Shown here: one piece after another, positions 11,301 through 21,310 of the stretch
Numbering within the stretch: the first letter of the stretch is position 1
How the letters are laid out: every line of letters starts with the position of its first letter
Assembly: GCA_009760855.2 (NCBI GenBank)
Contig: WPIO01000143.1
Span: 926,237-990,236, forward strand
Length of the DNA stretch: 64,000 nt
Source: Cristatella mucedo
Taxonomy: Eukaryota; Bryozoa; Phylactolaemata; Cristatellidae
Reading direction: 5' to 3'
Translations under genes and position numbers: made by a program
Notes under the pieces: model-generated
Seen by the model: the letters and a program-made list of their open reading frames with translations, nothing else
The model's database searches: none
Told to the model about the DNA's origin: nothing

Positions 11301-12950
11301 TGGTAAATGCAGTATTTAATATTCGTCTACTTTTGCCTGATTTAAACGCATTTCTGAGCAGTCCTTTCAGCTAAGATGTCATGATTTTAGGCGAAGTGAT
11401 TCAGGGGATGACTCCTTTATGGGTCATAATTCTTAGGACTCAGTGGCTCAAGTTTATATTTTACTGGGTTTGAGTTTATACGTTTAGGCTTTAGGGGGCA
11501 GTGTTTGATTTTTTGAGACAACATCTCAATAGAAAGATATCTCAGAATCACTCCATGGCTCTGCTTGATGTGGTAAATGGTTTTTCGGCCGTAACAAGTA
11601 GCAGCAAGATTGTGAAAAGGTTAGGGTTAGCTTGATACCTCAGCGGATCTGTGTAGAGTCGTGATGCACTGATACGCGTTGCCTTGATTGGCACTAGTCA
11701 TAAAAGAAAGTCTGGATGAAAAGGTCGCGAGTTCTCTTAGGGAGCAAAACCAACAAATGGTATGTAACCATGTATAACCTATGCTTGTATTTAAGAATGC
11801 ATGCACATATCTATACGTTTCCGTTTTCCCCATTACACGCATGATTGTGTGCATTTAAGTGTATATAAGTATGTACAAGTTTGTGCTGTTGTATTTTTAT
11901 GTATCAGTCGCTGACACCTAAAAGAGCTTAGGGATCCAAGCATGACTGTTATTGTTCGCAGCATGCGACCGGGAGGGGAGTTGCCGCATAGTCTGTCGTG
12001 CCGCCCAGCATGTACTTGCCGACTGGCAAGTGGTTTAGCTTTTGATGGCGTTTTTGATCCGCATGGATCTAACTGTGGGACTTGTCCCATTTGCTTTTTA
12101 CAACGTATGCAGTTATACATTGTAACTATCTATTTGCCATTGCTGTTATGTGTGCGAAGTTTTTGATTAGCACAGCTATGGTTAAGTCGCTGCCAGCAGC
12201 ATGTAAAACATCGTGTACCTCATATACTAACACTCTGCAGTTGCTATACGTTTCGAATATCGTTACGATTGTGGCTTGTCAAATGAGTAGTCATAAGTAG
12301 CGATAGCGTTCGCAACTTCTTTCAGAAAAACAAAAGACTTTTGTGACAAATGTGAAGCTAAAAAGTTGTCCTTATGCTTTTTCGTGTTTAGATTTTATTT
12401 ATCTTTACCATACAACCGTGAAAGACATTACGGAATATATAGAAGGTAGTATGATTGAATTTTCATCGGAGAGTTGAAACTGAGACTTCCGATGCCGTAG
12501 AGAAGACAAACTCTGATGCTTTGACCGGCAATCGAAATCCGTTTTGCCCAAGACTCCATTCGTTGTTCAGTTAGTATAGTCGTATCGAATAGTGTAGCCA
12601 ATCGGTCGAAATATTCCCCGGAGGGTGCAGCTGTTAAAGACGGAAATGAGAAATCTTTTGGACTTTAGCTCTGATACAGCTCACCCTTGGACTGCTGGAG
12701 AAATAGCGCTCGTGCGAAACTTTAATCTGCACATTCGCGCCAGCCACGTTTTGTGGTTGCAGCACACTCTTTCTGCTTACACTAGGATTAAAAGAGCCAA
12801 CGCCCTGGTCTAGTTATCGCTTTGTACTTGAAATGACTATAGCTGTTTGTGTAGAGTCTCTGGCCACGAAACTGAAAGCAAGAGAAAGCAAGCTCGTACA
12901 AAGCTCGACCCCAGTCTATTGCATGTAAGGTGTCGACTTCGAAAAAGCTT
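11300..12950 (+). repeat. Block Y (U3)
   Basis: Direct copy of Y, carrying the anchors GGTCGCGAGTTCTCTTAGGG (about 11,723), GCATGCGACCGGGAGGGGAG (about 11,961) and the region around 12,900 with ACAAAGCTCGACCCCAGTC. No gene is supported. Confidence 0.6.
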
Positions 12951-13869
12951 TAGTCGTTGCTAAAAAAGCTGTTTCAAAGCGGCTAATATAGTGCTCTCTT
13001 TGGGGCCGTCACGATTGACTACGGCATTGCTCGAAACGTGAAATAGCAGCATGAGCATTGTTCACAGTATTCGGCCACCATCTATTTCAAGTCAATCGAC
13101 CATGCATCGTGTAAGTGTGACATAAAAATGAACCTTTTCATGCCTTGCTCACTCATCGTACCAACGAGCTTGTCCATATATCTTTGGTTCCCGTGTGTTT
13201 TGCCTGCTTACCTGCACGTGATGAATGAAGTACGTGTTACCTGCAAGAGTTCCCGGCAGCCGGTTTCCCTGAACGTCTCGTCGTTTGATTGTTCATGCTT
13301 TTCTCAGCAATATACTCGGCATATCGCTTCCTAGTCTAGATCTTCAAGTAGCTTCCTAGGAGTTGCAAATCTCCGTATAGGAGTTTATTTTTCTTGTGGT
13401 GCTGTAAAGATGACCAATCGATATTACCATCAATTATAACTTTGAAATATGTGTGTATATGTCCTATAAACGTGGCTAGTAAATGGACAGCTAGTATCAT
13501 GATTCGGCTTTGTCCAGCACTAACTTTCGCATCAACTTTTCAATTGCGAAACAATAATGATTGTTTGAGAATTCTATAGAGTACAAACGCAAAGTTCGAT
13601 TGATAAATTGCAGGTTTTTTTTTAGGAAAAAGGCAGCAGTTGCATGCTTGTTGAAAGCTGCACCAGGATGGTTGTCGCTGGACACCAAGTTCGGTTTTGT
13701 AGAGAATTGTGTATGTATTAGGACTCATCTTTCCATGATCACGCCCTTGGGTTCACAATGATGAGACCAGATCTAACATTTTAAAACTTATAGCAATGGT
13801 GGCCGGTTGTGGAATTTCTAATTTGTACTAGCTGGGTACATACTTCGTCTTTACTTTGTTCAATTTTAG
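12950..13869 (+). repeat. Block Z and 5' intron end before exon Qa
   Basis: Direct copy of Z, running up to the pyrimidine-rich acceptor (CTTTGTTCAATTTTAG) that ends at 13,869. A 68-codon frame at 13,128-13,334 resembles one on the minus strand at 768-1,052, but neither start nor stop agrees. Any promoter or first exon of the Q-rich gene should be here or further left; I cannot point to it. Confidence 0.5.
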
Positions 13870-14202
13870 CAAAGGCAGTGGCAGCCCCAATTTCAGCAGT
13901 TCCTGTTTCACACTCAATCCATGGAACCTCAGCAGCATGTCTCTCAAGCGTCCCAGCAACAGCACGTGCTGCTGCAACAACGATTTGTGGAGCAGCAACA
14001 ACCACTGATTGGCTCTCAGCAAAATGAGCACTGTGCCTTGCAACAGCCACAAACTGTGCAGGTTTCTCGACCTTTCCATCAGAACAAGCAGTTCGGTCAA
14101 CCACCACAGCAGCAGTCGTTTTTCCATCAGTCATTCCAGATGCCCTACCCACCGTCTCATCTGCAGCAGAGTTGGAGTCCATTACATCATGAGAGGCAAC
14201 AG
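13870..14202 (+). CDS. Q-rich exon Qa of coiled-coil gene (U3)
   Basis: The exon is inferred from an acceptor ending TTTTAG at 13,869 and a donor CAACAG/GTATTTACATC at 14,202/14,203. It is 333 nt, exactly 111 codons, starting and ending in phase 0, and fully open, beginning QRQWQPQFQQFLFHTQSMEP. The product is glutamine-rich low complexity (QQQH, LLQQ, QQPLIG, QQPQTVQ), also rich in H, S and P, with no transmembrane segment or known catalytic motif. The same exon occurs at 14,376 and, in varying decay, in four other units. Such Q-rich regions often serve as interaction or activation segments, but that is only an analogy. The start codon must lie in an upstream exon. Confidence 0.55.
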
Positions 14203-14375
14203 GTATTTACATCTCCTCAGCAGATGTAGCAGCATACGTAAAGAATGTGTAAAGTTCCCATAACGGGATGAGTTTCTATCTACTTGTTAAAAGTAAGAGA
14301 CACGATAGCCGCTTAGGGACTTTCTAATTTGTACTACCTGGGTACATACCTAGTCTTCACCTTGTTCAATTTCAG

Positions 14376-14708
14376 AAAAGGCAGTGGAAGCGCCAATTTC
14401 AGCAGTTCCCATATCGCAATCAATCCATGGAGCCTAAGCAGCAGGTCTCTCAAGCGACCCAGCAACAGCACGTGCTGCTGCAACAACAATTTGTGGAGCA
14501 GCAACAGCCACTGATTGGCACTCAGCAGAAAGGGCAGTGTCCCATGCAACAGCCACAAAGTGTGCAGGATTCTCGAGCAATGCATCAGAACAAGCAGCTT
14601 GGTCAACCACCACAACAGCACTCGTTCTTCCAGCAGTCATTCCAGATGTCCTACCCACCATCTCATCAGCAGCCGAGTAAGAGCCCATTACATCATGGGA
14701 CACAACAG
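14376..14708 (+). CDS. Q-rich exon Qb, tandem duplicate of Qa (U3)
   Basis: A second 333-nt phase 0-0 exon, 506 bp downstream of Qa, with its own acceptor (CTTGTTCAATTTCAG, ending 14,375) and donor (ACAACAG/GTATTTACATC). It is open throughout, starting KRQWKRQFQQFPYRNQSMEP. The duplication includes flanking intron: sequence upstream of each exon shares CTAATTTGTACTA and GGGTACATAC, and both are followed by CCTCAGCAGATGTAG and GTGTAAAGTTCCCATAA. Either exon or both could be spliced to exon E without breaking the frame. The antisense leucine-rich frame is a shadow. Confidence 0.55.
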
Positions 14709-14799
14709 GTATTTACATCTCCTCAGCAGATGTAGTGGCATACGTAAAGCATGTGTAAAGTTCCCATAATGGGATGAGGTTGCATGCTCCTAGAGTGAT

Positions 14800-15150
14800 T
14801 AGTTAGTACGCTCATAAATCCTGGAACTCAGTCTCGACTTGCGTTGCGACATCTCTTGACTGGACGACATTTGAAAGGAAACTAATATTGCAATTATTTA
14901 TATTAGCATTTAGTGGGCCCTGTGGTTCGCCCTTTATGTGCTCATGTGTGCTGACATTGTGCATGTTGCCACTTATCATACTTGCATGCTGACCCTGTGC
15001 ATGTCAACCTTAACTGACCATGTTATTCTTGTTGCTTATTGAGCTCGCTACCACTACCCAATCAATCGCTCTTCCTAATCTAAAATTGTAAAGTGCCTAG
15101 TAAGAGATTAAGTTATCTGAGGGCACTATATCAAATGCATTATTATTATG
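14800..15150 (+). mobile_element. Old L2-like LINE 3' end in the Q-E intron (U3)
   Basis: This stretch aligns to the last part of the LINE at 61,981-63,470: CGACATTTGAAAGGAAACTA resembles the end of ORF2, then GCATTTAGTGGG, the GCATGCTGACC box, the terminal hairpin (AAAGTGCC at 15,090-15,097 with GGCACTAT at 15,122-15,129) and the ATTATTATG tail. The same insertion lies at the same place in U4, U5 and U6, so it predates the duplications. It ends about 60 bp before the exon E acceptor. Confidence 0.75.
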
Positions 15151-15207
15151 ATAATTATTGAGTTCTTTGAAGGCTCTCAACTGATTTATTACTATTGTGA
15201 TTACCAG

Positions 15208-16245
15208 TCGTTCCAGCCTCAGCCACAGCAACGCGGCTTCACCCATCAGATGGAAGGGATGTTCCTTGCAATGCAAAGACAGATCTCAGCCCAGCAGTTG
15301 CCACAGGGTTATCAACCATGCCGGGCACAGCAGCAGAATATAAGGATTTCTCAGCAGTTGAGACGAGTGATTGAGCCTTACCAGGCGCAGCAGCAGAAGA
15401 TCAGCTCAGCCCTGCAGGTGTGTCAGCCGTACCTTGCAAAGCAGCAGCAGGTCAGCTCAGCCCAGCAGTTGCTGCAGGCTAATCAGCCGGACCAGGCACA
15501 CCAACAGGAAATCAGCTCAGCCCAGCAGTTGCACGGACTACCAGAGCAAGCACAGTCTTCCCAATCTGATCAGTTGTTGCTTGGAGGACAGCACAGGAAG
15601 GAACTGAGGAAACAATTGGTTTCTGAGGTGAACCGGGAGCATAAAACACTATTGAAGGTATTGGAAAATAATCGGTCGCTGATGTCAGAGATGCAAAAGC
15701 TGCAATGGAAGCATGCTACCGACGGAATTAACCTTCGAAAGCAGGCTAATCAGCAGCTTTTGAAACTTGAGAACTTCGAAACTGAGCTATCGAAGCTAGC
15801 TAAGAAGTGTGATAGCGACGTTGTGAGCAAGTTTGCAAACGAAATTCATGAGCAGGCCGAACAGGTTCGTCAAATGAAAAAGCTGCTAAGGCAAGGTATT
15901 AGGGGGCGGCAGTGTGCTCTGCTAAAGAAACCCGAACTCCATCTTTTGGCGTGCAAGCCAGTCGAGAGGCTGGCGAGGTCACTGGATAAAATCCATTTAA
16001 CAGCAGAGCCAGTAGCTGGCGCTCAAGTGCTGCTGGCACAGCCATTGAGAAGCAACCAGTCGTCGATGCCATCGATCAAGGTTGCCTCTTGCAGCCAAAG
16101 GCTGTACGTGGCCGACGACCCGTACGAGCTCCCCAAGGTCGGCGACGATGGAGCTGCAGTGCAGCAGTCATCTGACGAGGTCGTTTCTGTCAATGGGTCA
16201 AGGTCCTGCTTCGACGTATCCCAGATCAGCTCGGAAGATCAATAG
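15208..16245 (+). CDS. Exon E: Q-rich and coiled-coil C-terminal exon (U3)
   Basis: The exon is inferred from the acceptor TATTGTGATTACCAG ending 15,207; it reads SFQPQPQQRGF in phase 0, matching the Q exons, and runs 345 codons to TAG. The frame is open upstream to an ATG at 15,148 inside the LINE tail, but two sister copies lack that ATG, so splicing is the better model. Residues 1-130 are Q-rich imperfect repeats (QQVSSAQQLLQANQPDQAH type). Residues about 135-235 are charged with heptad-like hydrophobic spacing (RKELRKQLVSEVN to VRQMKKLL), a likely coiled coil. The tail is less regular and acidic (ADDPYELPKVGDD, ending VSQISSEDQ). An AATAAA lies at 16,387-16,392. The family is not recognised. 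Confidence 0.6.
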   Translation, partial: SFQPQPQQRGFTHQMEGMFLAMQRQISAQQLPQGYQPCRAQQQNIRISQQLRRVIEPYQAQQQKISSALQVCQPYLAKQQQVSSAQQLLQANQPDQAHQQEISSAQQLHGLPEQAQSSQSDQLLLGGQHRKELRKQLVSEVNREHKTLLKVLENNRSLMSEMQKLQWKHATDGINLRKQANQQLLKLENFETELSKLAKKCDSDVVSKFANEIHEQAEQVRQMKKLLRQGIRGRQCALLKKPELHLLACKPVERLARSLDKIHLTAEPVAGAQVLLAQPLRSNQSSMPSIKVASCSQRLYVADDPYELPKVGDDGAAVQQSSDEVVSVNGSRSCFDVSQISSEDQ

Positions 16246-16977
16246 CAGTGGTGGCATACTTGCCGAGTGTCTTTAACCAAAGCCGCCTGAGTAGTAAACC
16301 CTTTGTTACTTAAGGAACTACAGCAGTTGCCTCCAAATCTTTGCACCGAGGGCGGTCAAAAAGTTCCAACGCTGTTGCTCGATAAGAATAAATTCGTTAT
16401 ATGTAACTCATTAATATTCTAAATCAGTTTATATTATAAAACTGCTAACAATAGGTTGGCTCATGTGGCGCATTTAGAGGACTTTGTGCATGTGCTTTAG
16501 AACTCAGCTGTAAAGCATTTGGATCGATGCACAGTTTGCAAAGTGTACTTTTAAATACCTGCAGCACATAATTTCATAAACACTCTTTCCATCAGGTCAC
16601 GAATCTCCGAAGAAATCTTAAAAGTGACCTACACTTTATGGCGACGCACATATAAAAAGCAGCTGAACAGATTTATTTTCTGAAGGCACCACTTTAGGAT
16701 TTACTACTATCGTGCACACTTGTTGCCTTTATATATGTACACGTGCTTGCTCGAGAGTGTGGCATTTGCGATAAACCTCTCAGCTACGCAGGAGAGGCTT
16801 TTGTTAGGACACGCCAAGTAATTTATGTAGATGAGTGGTATGCTCCATTAATCCCAGGGTCGCTACCAGGAATGGCAACTTTTTGTCAGACCTCTGCCGA
16901 TGACTCCTCAGAGGACTCGTCATCGGTGGCAAACTGAGGCAAGCTATGTCGGATGTGCCGGTGCAGCACTCTAGAAG

Positions 16978-17041
16978 GTGAGATACAGGCAAAAGCAGCA
17001 CGTAACTAAATCTATTCCGAGCTCAGCTTTTTTTATTGCAG
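16978..17041 (+). other. Candidate 64-nt intron in W (U3)
   Basis: Donor CTAGAAG/GTGAGATAC and acceptor CTTTTTTTATTGCAG/CACTCCTGC with a TAACTAA branch-like site are kept in three copies (here, 26,892-26,954 minus, 46,277-46,340 plus) although the interior varies. This could be a spliced 3' UTR or part of a second transcript. Confidence 0.3.
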
Positions 17042-18111
17042 CACTCCTGCTAGGAAATATTCGCGTCGCCTCCTTTACAGATGAAGCATACACTAGACAG
17101 ACAAAGCTGTCACCACCTGCTGGCCGCTGGACTGATACAGCTAGGAGCAGTGAACTTGTCTCGATCTAGGAAGAGGAGGCCAGTCATGGAGGCTGCTTGA
17201 TGTGATTTGCTGTTCACTGAATCTATCTCTATAGTAACTATGGTAACTGAAGTGACGCTTGTCCATCGGCGTTTGCCTTTGAGGCCTTTATATGCTGCTT
17301 GTGCTGGCTGTAGTCGCAGCCTGTGACACTTAAGCCTCGACCTTGTGACACTTAAGCCTTGATCTTGGAGAAGGAGCACGTGCCTGCCACTGGAAACCTA
17401 TACGTCAGCAACTCAGGCACTATGCCTTAACGCTGTAGTTCAATCTTGAGCTCTGATGAAAGGCTGGTGTTTTTTCATTCAGCTGCAATCTTTTTTACTG
17501 TAGCGTAGTCACTACCAACGACATGTCCGAAGTGTCCGAGGATGCGTAGAGCAATCCGCCGATACGGCCACTGGTGTCATTCGACTGCTGCTACCAAAGC
17601 AGAACAGAAGAGCTGCAGGCACTGCATGTAGTCCGACTCGGTGTCAATCGACCATCGCTGTTCAAGATGGCTTTTAGAAGCAAAGAGACAAAGACAACTT
17701 GGATTTTCATTACAGTTGATCAATACCATCATCGAGCTGGTTGATTGCGAATTCTGCGTTCCAAGCTGCTCGGGACAAGCAGGTGTCGAGTCGTCTTTTG
17801 CTGAAAGGTCGCTGCAGGCATGCTCTACCTTGAGTTGATAAATGCTCTACAACTATGCGAGAAGCTTTTCATTTTATTAGTTTGACTACTCGAGCTTGCT
17901 ATGTTTATCTGATAGAGTTGGTATAAATTCATATGCTGAATTCTACTTCGTGCTGTCGCTCAACATACGGGCATTAAACACCTTACTCTCCCACACCTAT
18001 ACAACATACGGGATGACACTCGAATCGTGGCTAAGACGTATGTTAAAAGTGACGTTTACACGTGTGCTCGCTCGCTTGTGTGCGTTTATTGTGTGTGGGT
18101 GATTGTATTGG

Positions 18112-18112
<1 letters not shown>

Positions 18113-18145
<33 letters not shown>
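18113..18145 (+). repeat. TG microsatellite
   Basis: Uninterrupted TG dinucleotides inside block W. The inverted copies of W carry CA repeats at the same place (25,721-25,835 and 52,756-52,814). The Cys/Val frames through it are artefacts. Confidence 0.9.
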
Positions 18146-18147
<2 letters not shown>

Positions 18148-18475
18148 CTGCACACTCATTGTGTTGTATGTGGGTGTGGGTGTGCACGGTTGATAAAGTA
18201 TCTAGGTAAGACAAGGTTGCTACGACTTGGACGACTTTTACAATGGCTGCTGCAGTTTCGATTCGCACAGCAGAGAGCCAGCCGATGACCACTACCAACA
18301 GTTTAATACGACTAATGGAGCCGAAGGGTTCACGGCTCCCTAAGGCTCCTACTCCCACTCGACTCCTTTGTCCCAGGTTGATGTTCTCTCCGTCCCACTC
18401 TCTCCCAACCACAAATCATCCCGTAGGTTGGCAGAAGGACAAAGCAGAGATGGCACACTAGGTAAGCCGTTTACT

Positions 18476-18832
18476 TTACAGCTTCGCAATGTAACCTTTG
18501 ACCTTTCCACTCGGAATCGAATGCCTGGCTGACATTTTCACCTTCCAGCTTCAGCACGCAATATCAGTTGGCTATTATTTCGCCCAAAGTGAAGTGTTCG
18601 CACTAATTATTACAGCAGCAGGGTATTATCACCAGCACTACCCAATCCGGACATTCGCACGGCTTGGGTAGCGAACCTGCAGCTACTTCCTTCACGGAAA
18701 GTACACAGCTACTGGACGCAGAGTAGACATTTGAATTTTGATCTAATTGAGCTGGAAGGTGAAACTATCAGCAAGGCATTCGATTCCGAGTAGGAAGGTA
18801 AAACGTTTCATTGCGATGCCGTATGATTTTGT
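18476..18832 (+). repeat. Block V, left piece with a local inversion (U3)
   Basis: W passes directly into V here; block T is missing. The first about 75 bp (18,481-18,555, with TGTAACCTTTGACCTTTC) match V in minus orientation, as at 21,985-22,060. From about 18,560 (CAATATCAGTTGGCTAT) the match is to V in plus orientation, as at 7,311. The same VV arrangement marks a small fold-back. It is cut at 18,832 by the 1.3-kb insertion. Confidence 0.55.
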
Positions 18833-20150
18833 AACGCCGAAGGCTCGGCGGAGTAGGCTTGACCCCGCTTACCTAGCGGCGTAGCCTATCGCCTAATGCC
18901 GTCGGGTGCGCGCCTACGCGCAATAAGCTGGCCGCCACGAAACGAGCGTTTCTGGCGCTGACCTGCTTACCGTTACTAAAGGGGGTCGTGAGTCCGCGGC
19001 GTGAATTGGAAGCAAGACACACAAATTGGGGATTTTACTGAACTTTATTCGCAATCGCACAAAGTCGCTGCGCGACTAGTTCAGCTTTATCTCCACACTC
19101 CTCGCACGTTCAACACTCTTGCGGAGGGAATACTCCTCTACACTAAGCGCGACCCGGACCCTAAACCCTAACCGGTGAACTAGGAATCCGTTCCCACCTG
19201 TGCCGAGGGAATACCCCAAACACGCCAACTTAAACACTCGAGCGGAGGGAGTACTTCTCCACACTGAAGTGCGAACCGTAGTCTAAACCCTACCCGGTGA
19301 ACTAGAACTCGGTTTCCACCAGTGCGACCGGAATACTCTACACACGCCAACTCAAGCACTCCTACGGAGGAAATAATTCTCCACACTGAAGCGCGACCCG
19401 GAGCCTAAACCCTACGCGGTGAACTAGAGCTCCACACACGCCAACTACGCCTAGCTCGCGCCGGCAAATCCCTATGCCGAGACCACGTGCTAGCGCGCAC
19501 ACACACGACACAAAAGAAACACAAAACACAAAAGAACACACAAAATGCCAGCTCGGGCGCGATACGACTGTATTCGGTGGGGTTTACCGAATCCTCCTAG
19601 CGCTGTCTCGTCTTGTTCCGTCAATCGCCGGCGAACAGCCCGCCCTCCTCCCTCGCTTTCAGAGAAACGAGTGCGACGGCGTCGAAGCCGGACCAAAGAC
19701 AAAAGACCGTAAGACAAAAGACCCAGAGCGAGCGTCGCTCGACTCTTAAATACTTGGCTGAGACAATGGGGCAAGAGCTTAGTGGTATTGGGCCCGGACA
19801 CCTTGGCCCATTACGGAAAGGAATGACTACCGTTCCCAGGCCACTGGCAGGGCACCTCCGTCCAGCTTGAATGGCGAATGGGTTCCAGACGCTTCTTTCT
19901 TGGGAAGGGGGAAGGCGGGGGTTGACAGGCCAGCCAACATCTATCAGCAGCTTCCGCGAGTATCGGACCAATTCTAAAGGCCGAATCGCCGCTGCTCGTC
20001 TCTGAGCTTCCTGGCCTGCTCCTAAGCGCTTCCTCTCTAACCGCACTGACGCTCCTCTCTGGCTCACTGCTCCAGGACAAAGGGGCTCTAGCCCGCCGCC
20101 GAACAGCTCTTGTTCGCGCTAAAATTCAGCCAAAGCCAGCAGGGCGCTAC
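18833..20150. mobile_element. 1.3-kb non-autonomous insertion in V
   Basis: Comparison with intact V copies at 7,610 and 50,215 shows that 1,318 bp are inserted between two copies of GATTTTGT (18,825-18,832 and 20,151-20,158). The ends are AACGCCGAAGG and GGGCGCTAC; taking two more bases gives short imperfect inverted ends, GTAACGCC and GGCGCTAC. An 8-bp duplication fits hAT-like DNA transposons, but an 11-bp reading (TAYGATTTTGT) would fit MULE-like ones. No transposase is encoded. The left end has a hairpin (CGCCGA/TCGGCG), then tandem repeats at 19,090-19,450. Open frames at 19,474-20,067 are short and overlap on both strands; none is convincing. Confidence 0.6.
19090..19450 (+). repeat. 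Tandem repeat of about 122 bp, about three copies
   Basis: Units begin near 19,140, 19,261 and 19,383 with ACACTGAAGYGCGA-like sequence, followed by CCTAAACCCTA, CGGTGAACTAG, ACACGCCAACT and GCGGAGGGAATAC. A partial unit precedes the first. Subterminal tandem repeats of this sort are common in non-autonomous DNA transposons. Confidence 0.75.
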
Positions 20151-20911
20151 GATTTTGTCATAGCTTTGAATGCAAACGGCTCGCACGTGACGGCACACAA
20201 AAACACCGCCGCGAACTTTCATGCCTGTATTCCCTCTGTGAACAAACGATGTTGTATTTCTGCAGACCGTGACCGTGTCAAATCGCTACGGCCCATAAAC
20301 GGGGCCGTAAACTGGCCTCAGCGGCAATAACTCGGCTTTAAAAGCCTGCAGGCCATAAACGCCGTTGGCATCGTAACGACAGACGTAACGAAGCAGCGTC
20401 ATCCCAAGCCGCCGAATCCGTTATAGGCATCGGCTTTAGTGGGCGTCGCTTTTATCTCAAGCCGCCGAATCCGTTATAGGCATCGGCTTTAGTGGGCGTC
20501 GCTTTTATGTTAGGCCGGAGCAGGAAGTCCGTACCGTTTAGCTCGCTGCGAAATGGTGCAGCGGGTGCGATGTGGTGACGAGCTTGCGCCTGTGCAGTTG
20601 CCTTCCGCTCGACAGCTGCATCTAGCAGAGAAATCCGGCTAATGGGCGCGAGACCTGCAGACCTGCCGGCCGCAGGGCGCGAGCGCCGGCCATCTCGACA
20701 AACGCCCGATGAGCAGAGGCGGACGCTCGCACGTCTGTCGTTGGTGCAGAGAACGGAGAGCATGCTGGCTTCTGGTCACGCCGTCGTGCGAGCGCTGGCT
20801 GCTCGTGCAGTGCGAGCGCGAAACGGAAACAGAAGCTGCATGCGTTTCTCCAGCTGGCATCCGAGCGCAGTGCCGATCTACCGTCTGCATATTTATTAAC
20901 TTCAACCGTGT
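20151..20911 (+). repeat. Block V, right piece (U3)
   Basis: V resumes after the insertion and holds the GGCCRTAAA cluster at 20,291-20,360. A stretch of about 45 bp (AAGCCGCCGAATCCGTTATA) is duplicated at 20,418 and 20,459. It ends at about 20,911 (CCGTGTCTTGGCT), where V in U2 continues for another 460 bp. The next base starts an AT-rich spacer. Confidence 0.6.
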
Positions 20912-21310
20912 CTTGGCTTCTATAACTTCTAGAGTTTCCATTATTTCACATCCTAGTTTTTGTAAAGATAAATTATAACTATTCATAAAAGAAGATTTAA
21001 TTTTATCCTCACGCAGTGAAAATGAATTTATTTCAGACATCTTATAATATATACATTTTTTTCTTTAAATCAAATTTAGAAACTCTGAATTTTTTTTTTA
21101 CTATAATATATAATAACTACATTTTTGGAATATTGTCTATTGTTTTCCATTGCGCCGAAGCAGCACCTGTTGGAGTAGGATTTGATTTTTCTTTTTTTGA
21201 CACTGACACTCAGGAGGGCCACTACGAAAGGAGACCGAGCGGTAGCGAGGTCGAATTTTGGAGTGTGCTCGAGTGAGGGTCAGGGTGCGAAATGGAAAAA
21301 TCACATACTA
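20912..21310. other. AT-rich spacer at the centre of a V/V palindrome
   Basis: It lies exactly between V (+) ending at 20,911 and V (-) starting at 21,311, so it is the loop of a large inverted repeat. On the minus strand an ATG at 21,038-21,040, preceded by a very AT-rich leader, opens MSEINSFSLREDKIKSSFMN and continues about 40 codons before running into V sequence. The last 120 bp are less AT-rich. The fragment is unrecognised and has no copy elsewhere in the window; its composition resembles the 8.87-9.82 kb island. Confidence 0.5.

Larger units (their letters stand above)
16246..18475 (+). repeat. Block W: 3' flank of the Q-rich gene (U3)
   Basis: Shared, inverted or direct, with 25,345-27,651, 45,550-47,735 and part of 52,326-53,580. 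It begins with the 3' UTR, AATAAA at 16,387. A conserved GT-AG pair (16,978-17,041) may be a 64-nt intron. Further on it has two direct copies of TTGTGACACTTAAGCCT (17,322 and 17,343), a TG microsatellite (18,113-18,145), a hairpin GAGCCGAAGGGTTCACGGCTC near 18,318 and a truncated SINE start (GATGGCACACTAGGTAAG) near 18,450. A 64-codon ORF at 16,743-16,937 is kept only partly in other copies because of a T-run length change. Confidence 0.55.

Noticed and set aside
14334..14621. Leucine-rich and alanine/valine-rich frames antisense or frame-shifted to the Q exons
   Set aside because: They are shadows of CAG-rich sequence read in other frames.
15148..15207. ATG at 15,148 as the true start of exon E
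   Set aside because: The ATG is in a LINE tail and is missing in U5 and U6, whereas the CAG acceptor and phase are kept in all copies. It remains possible as an alternative start in U3 and U4.
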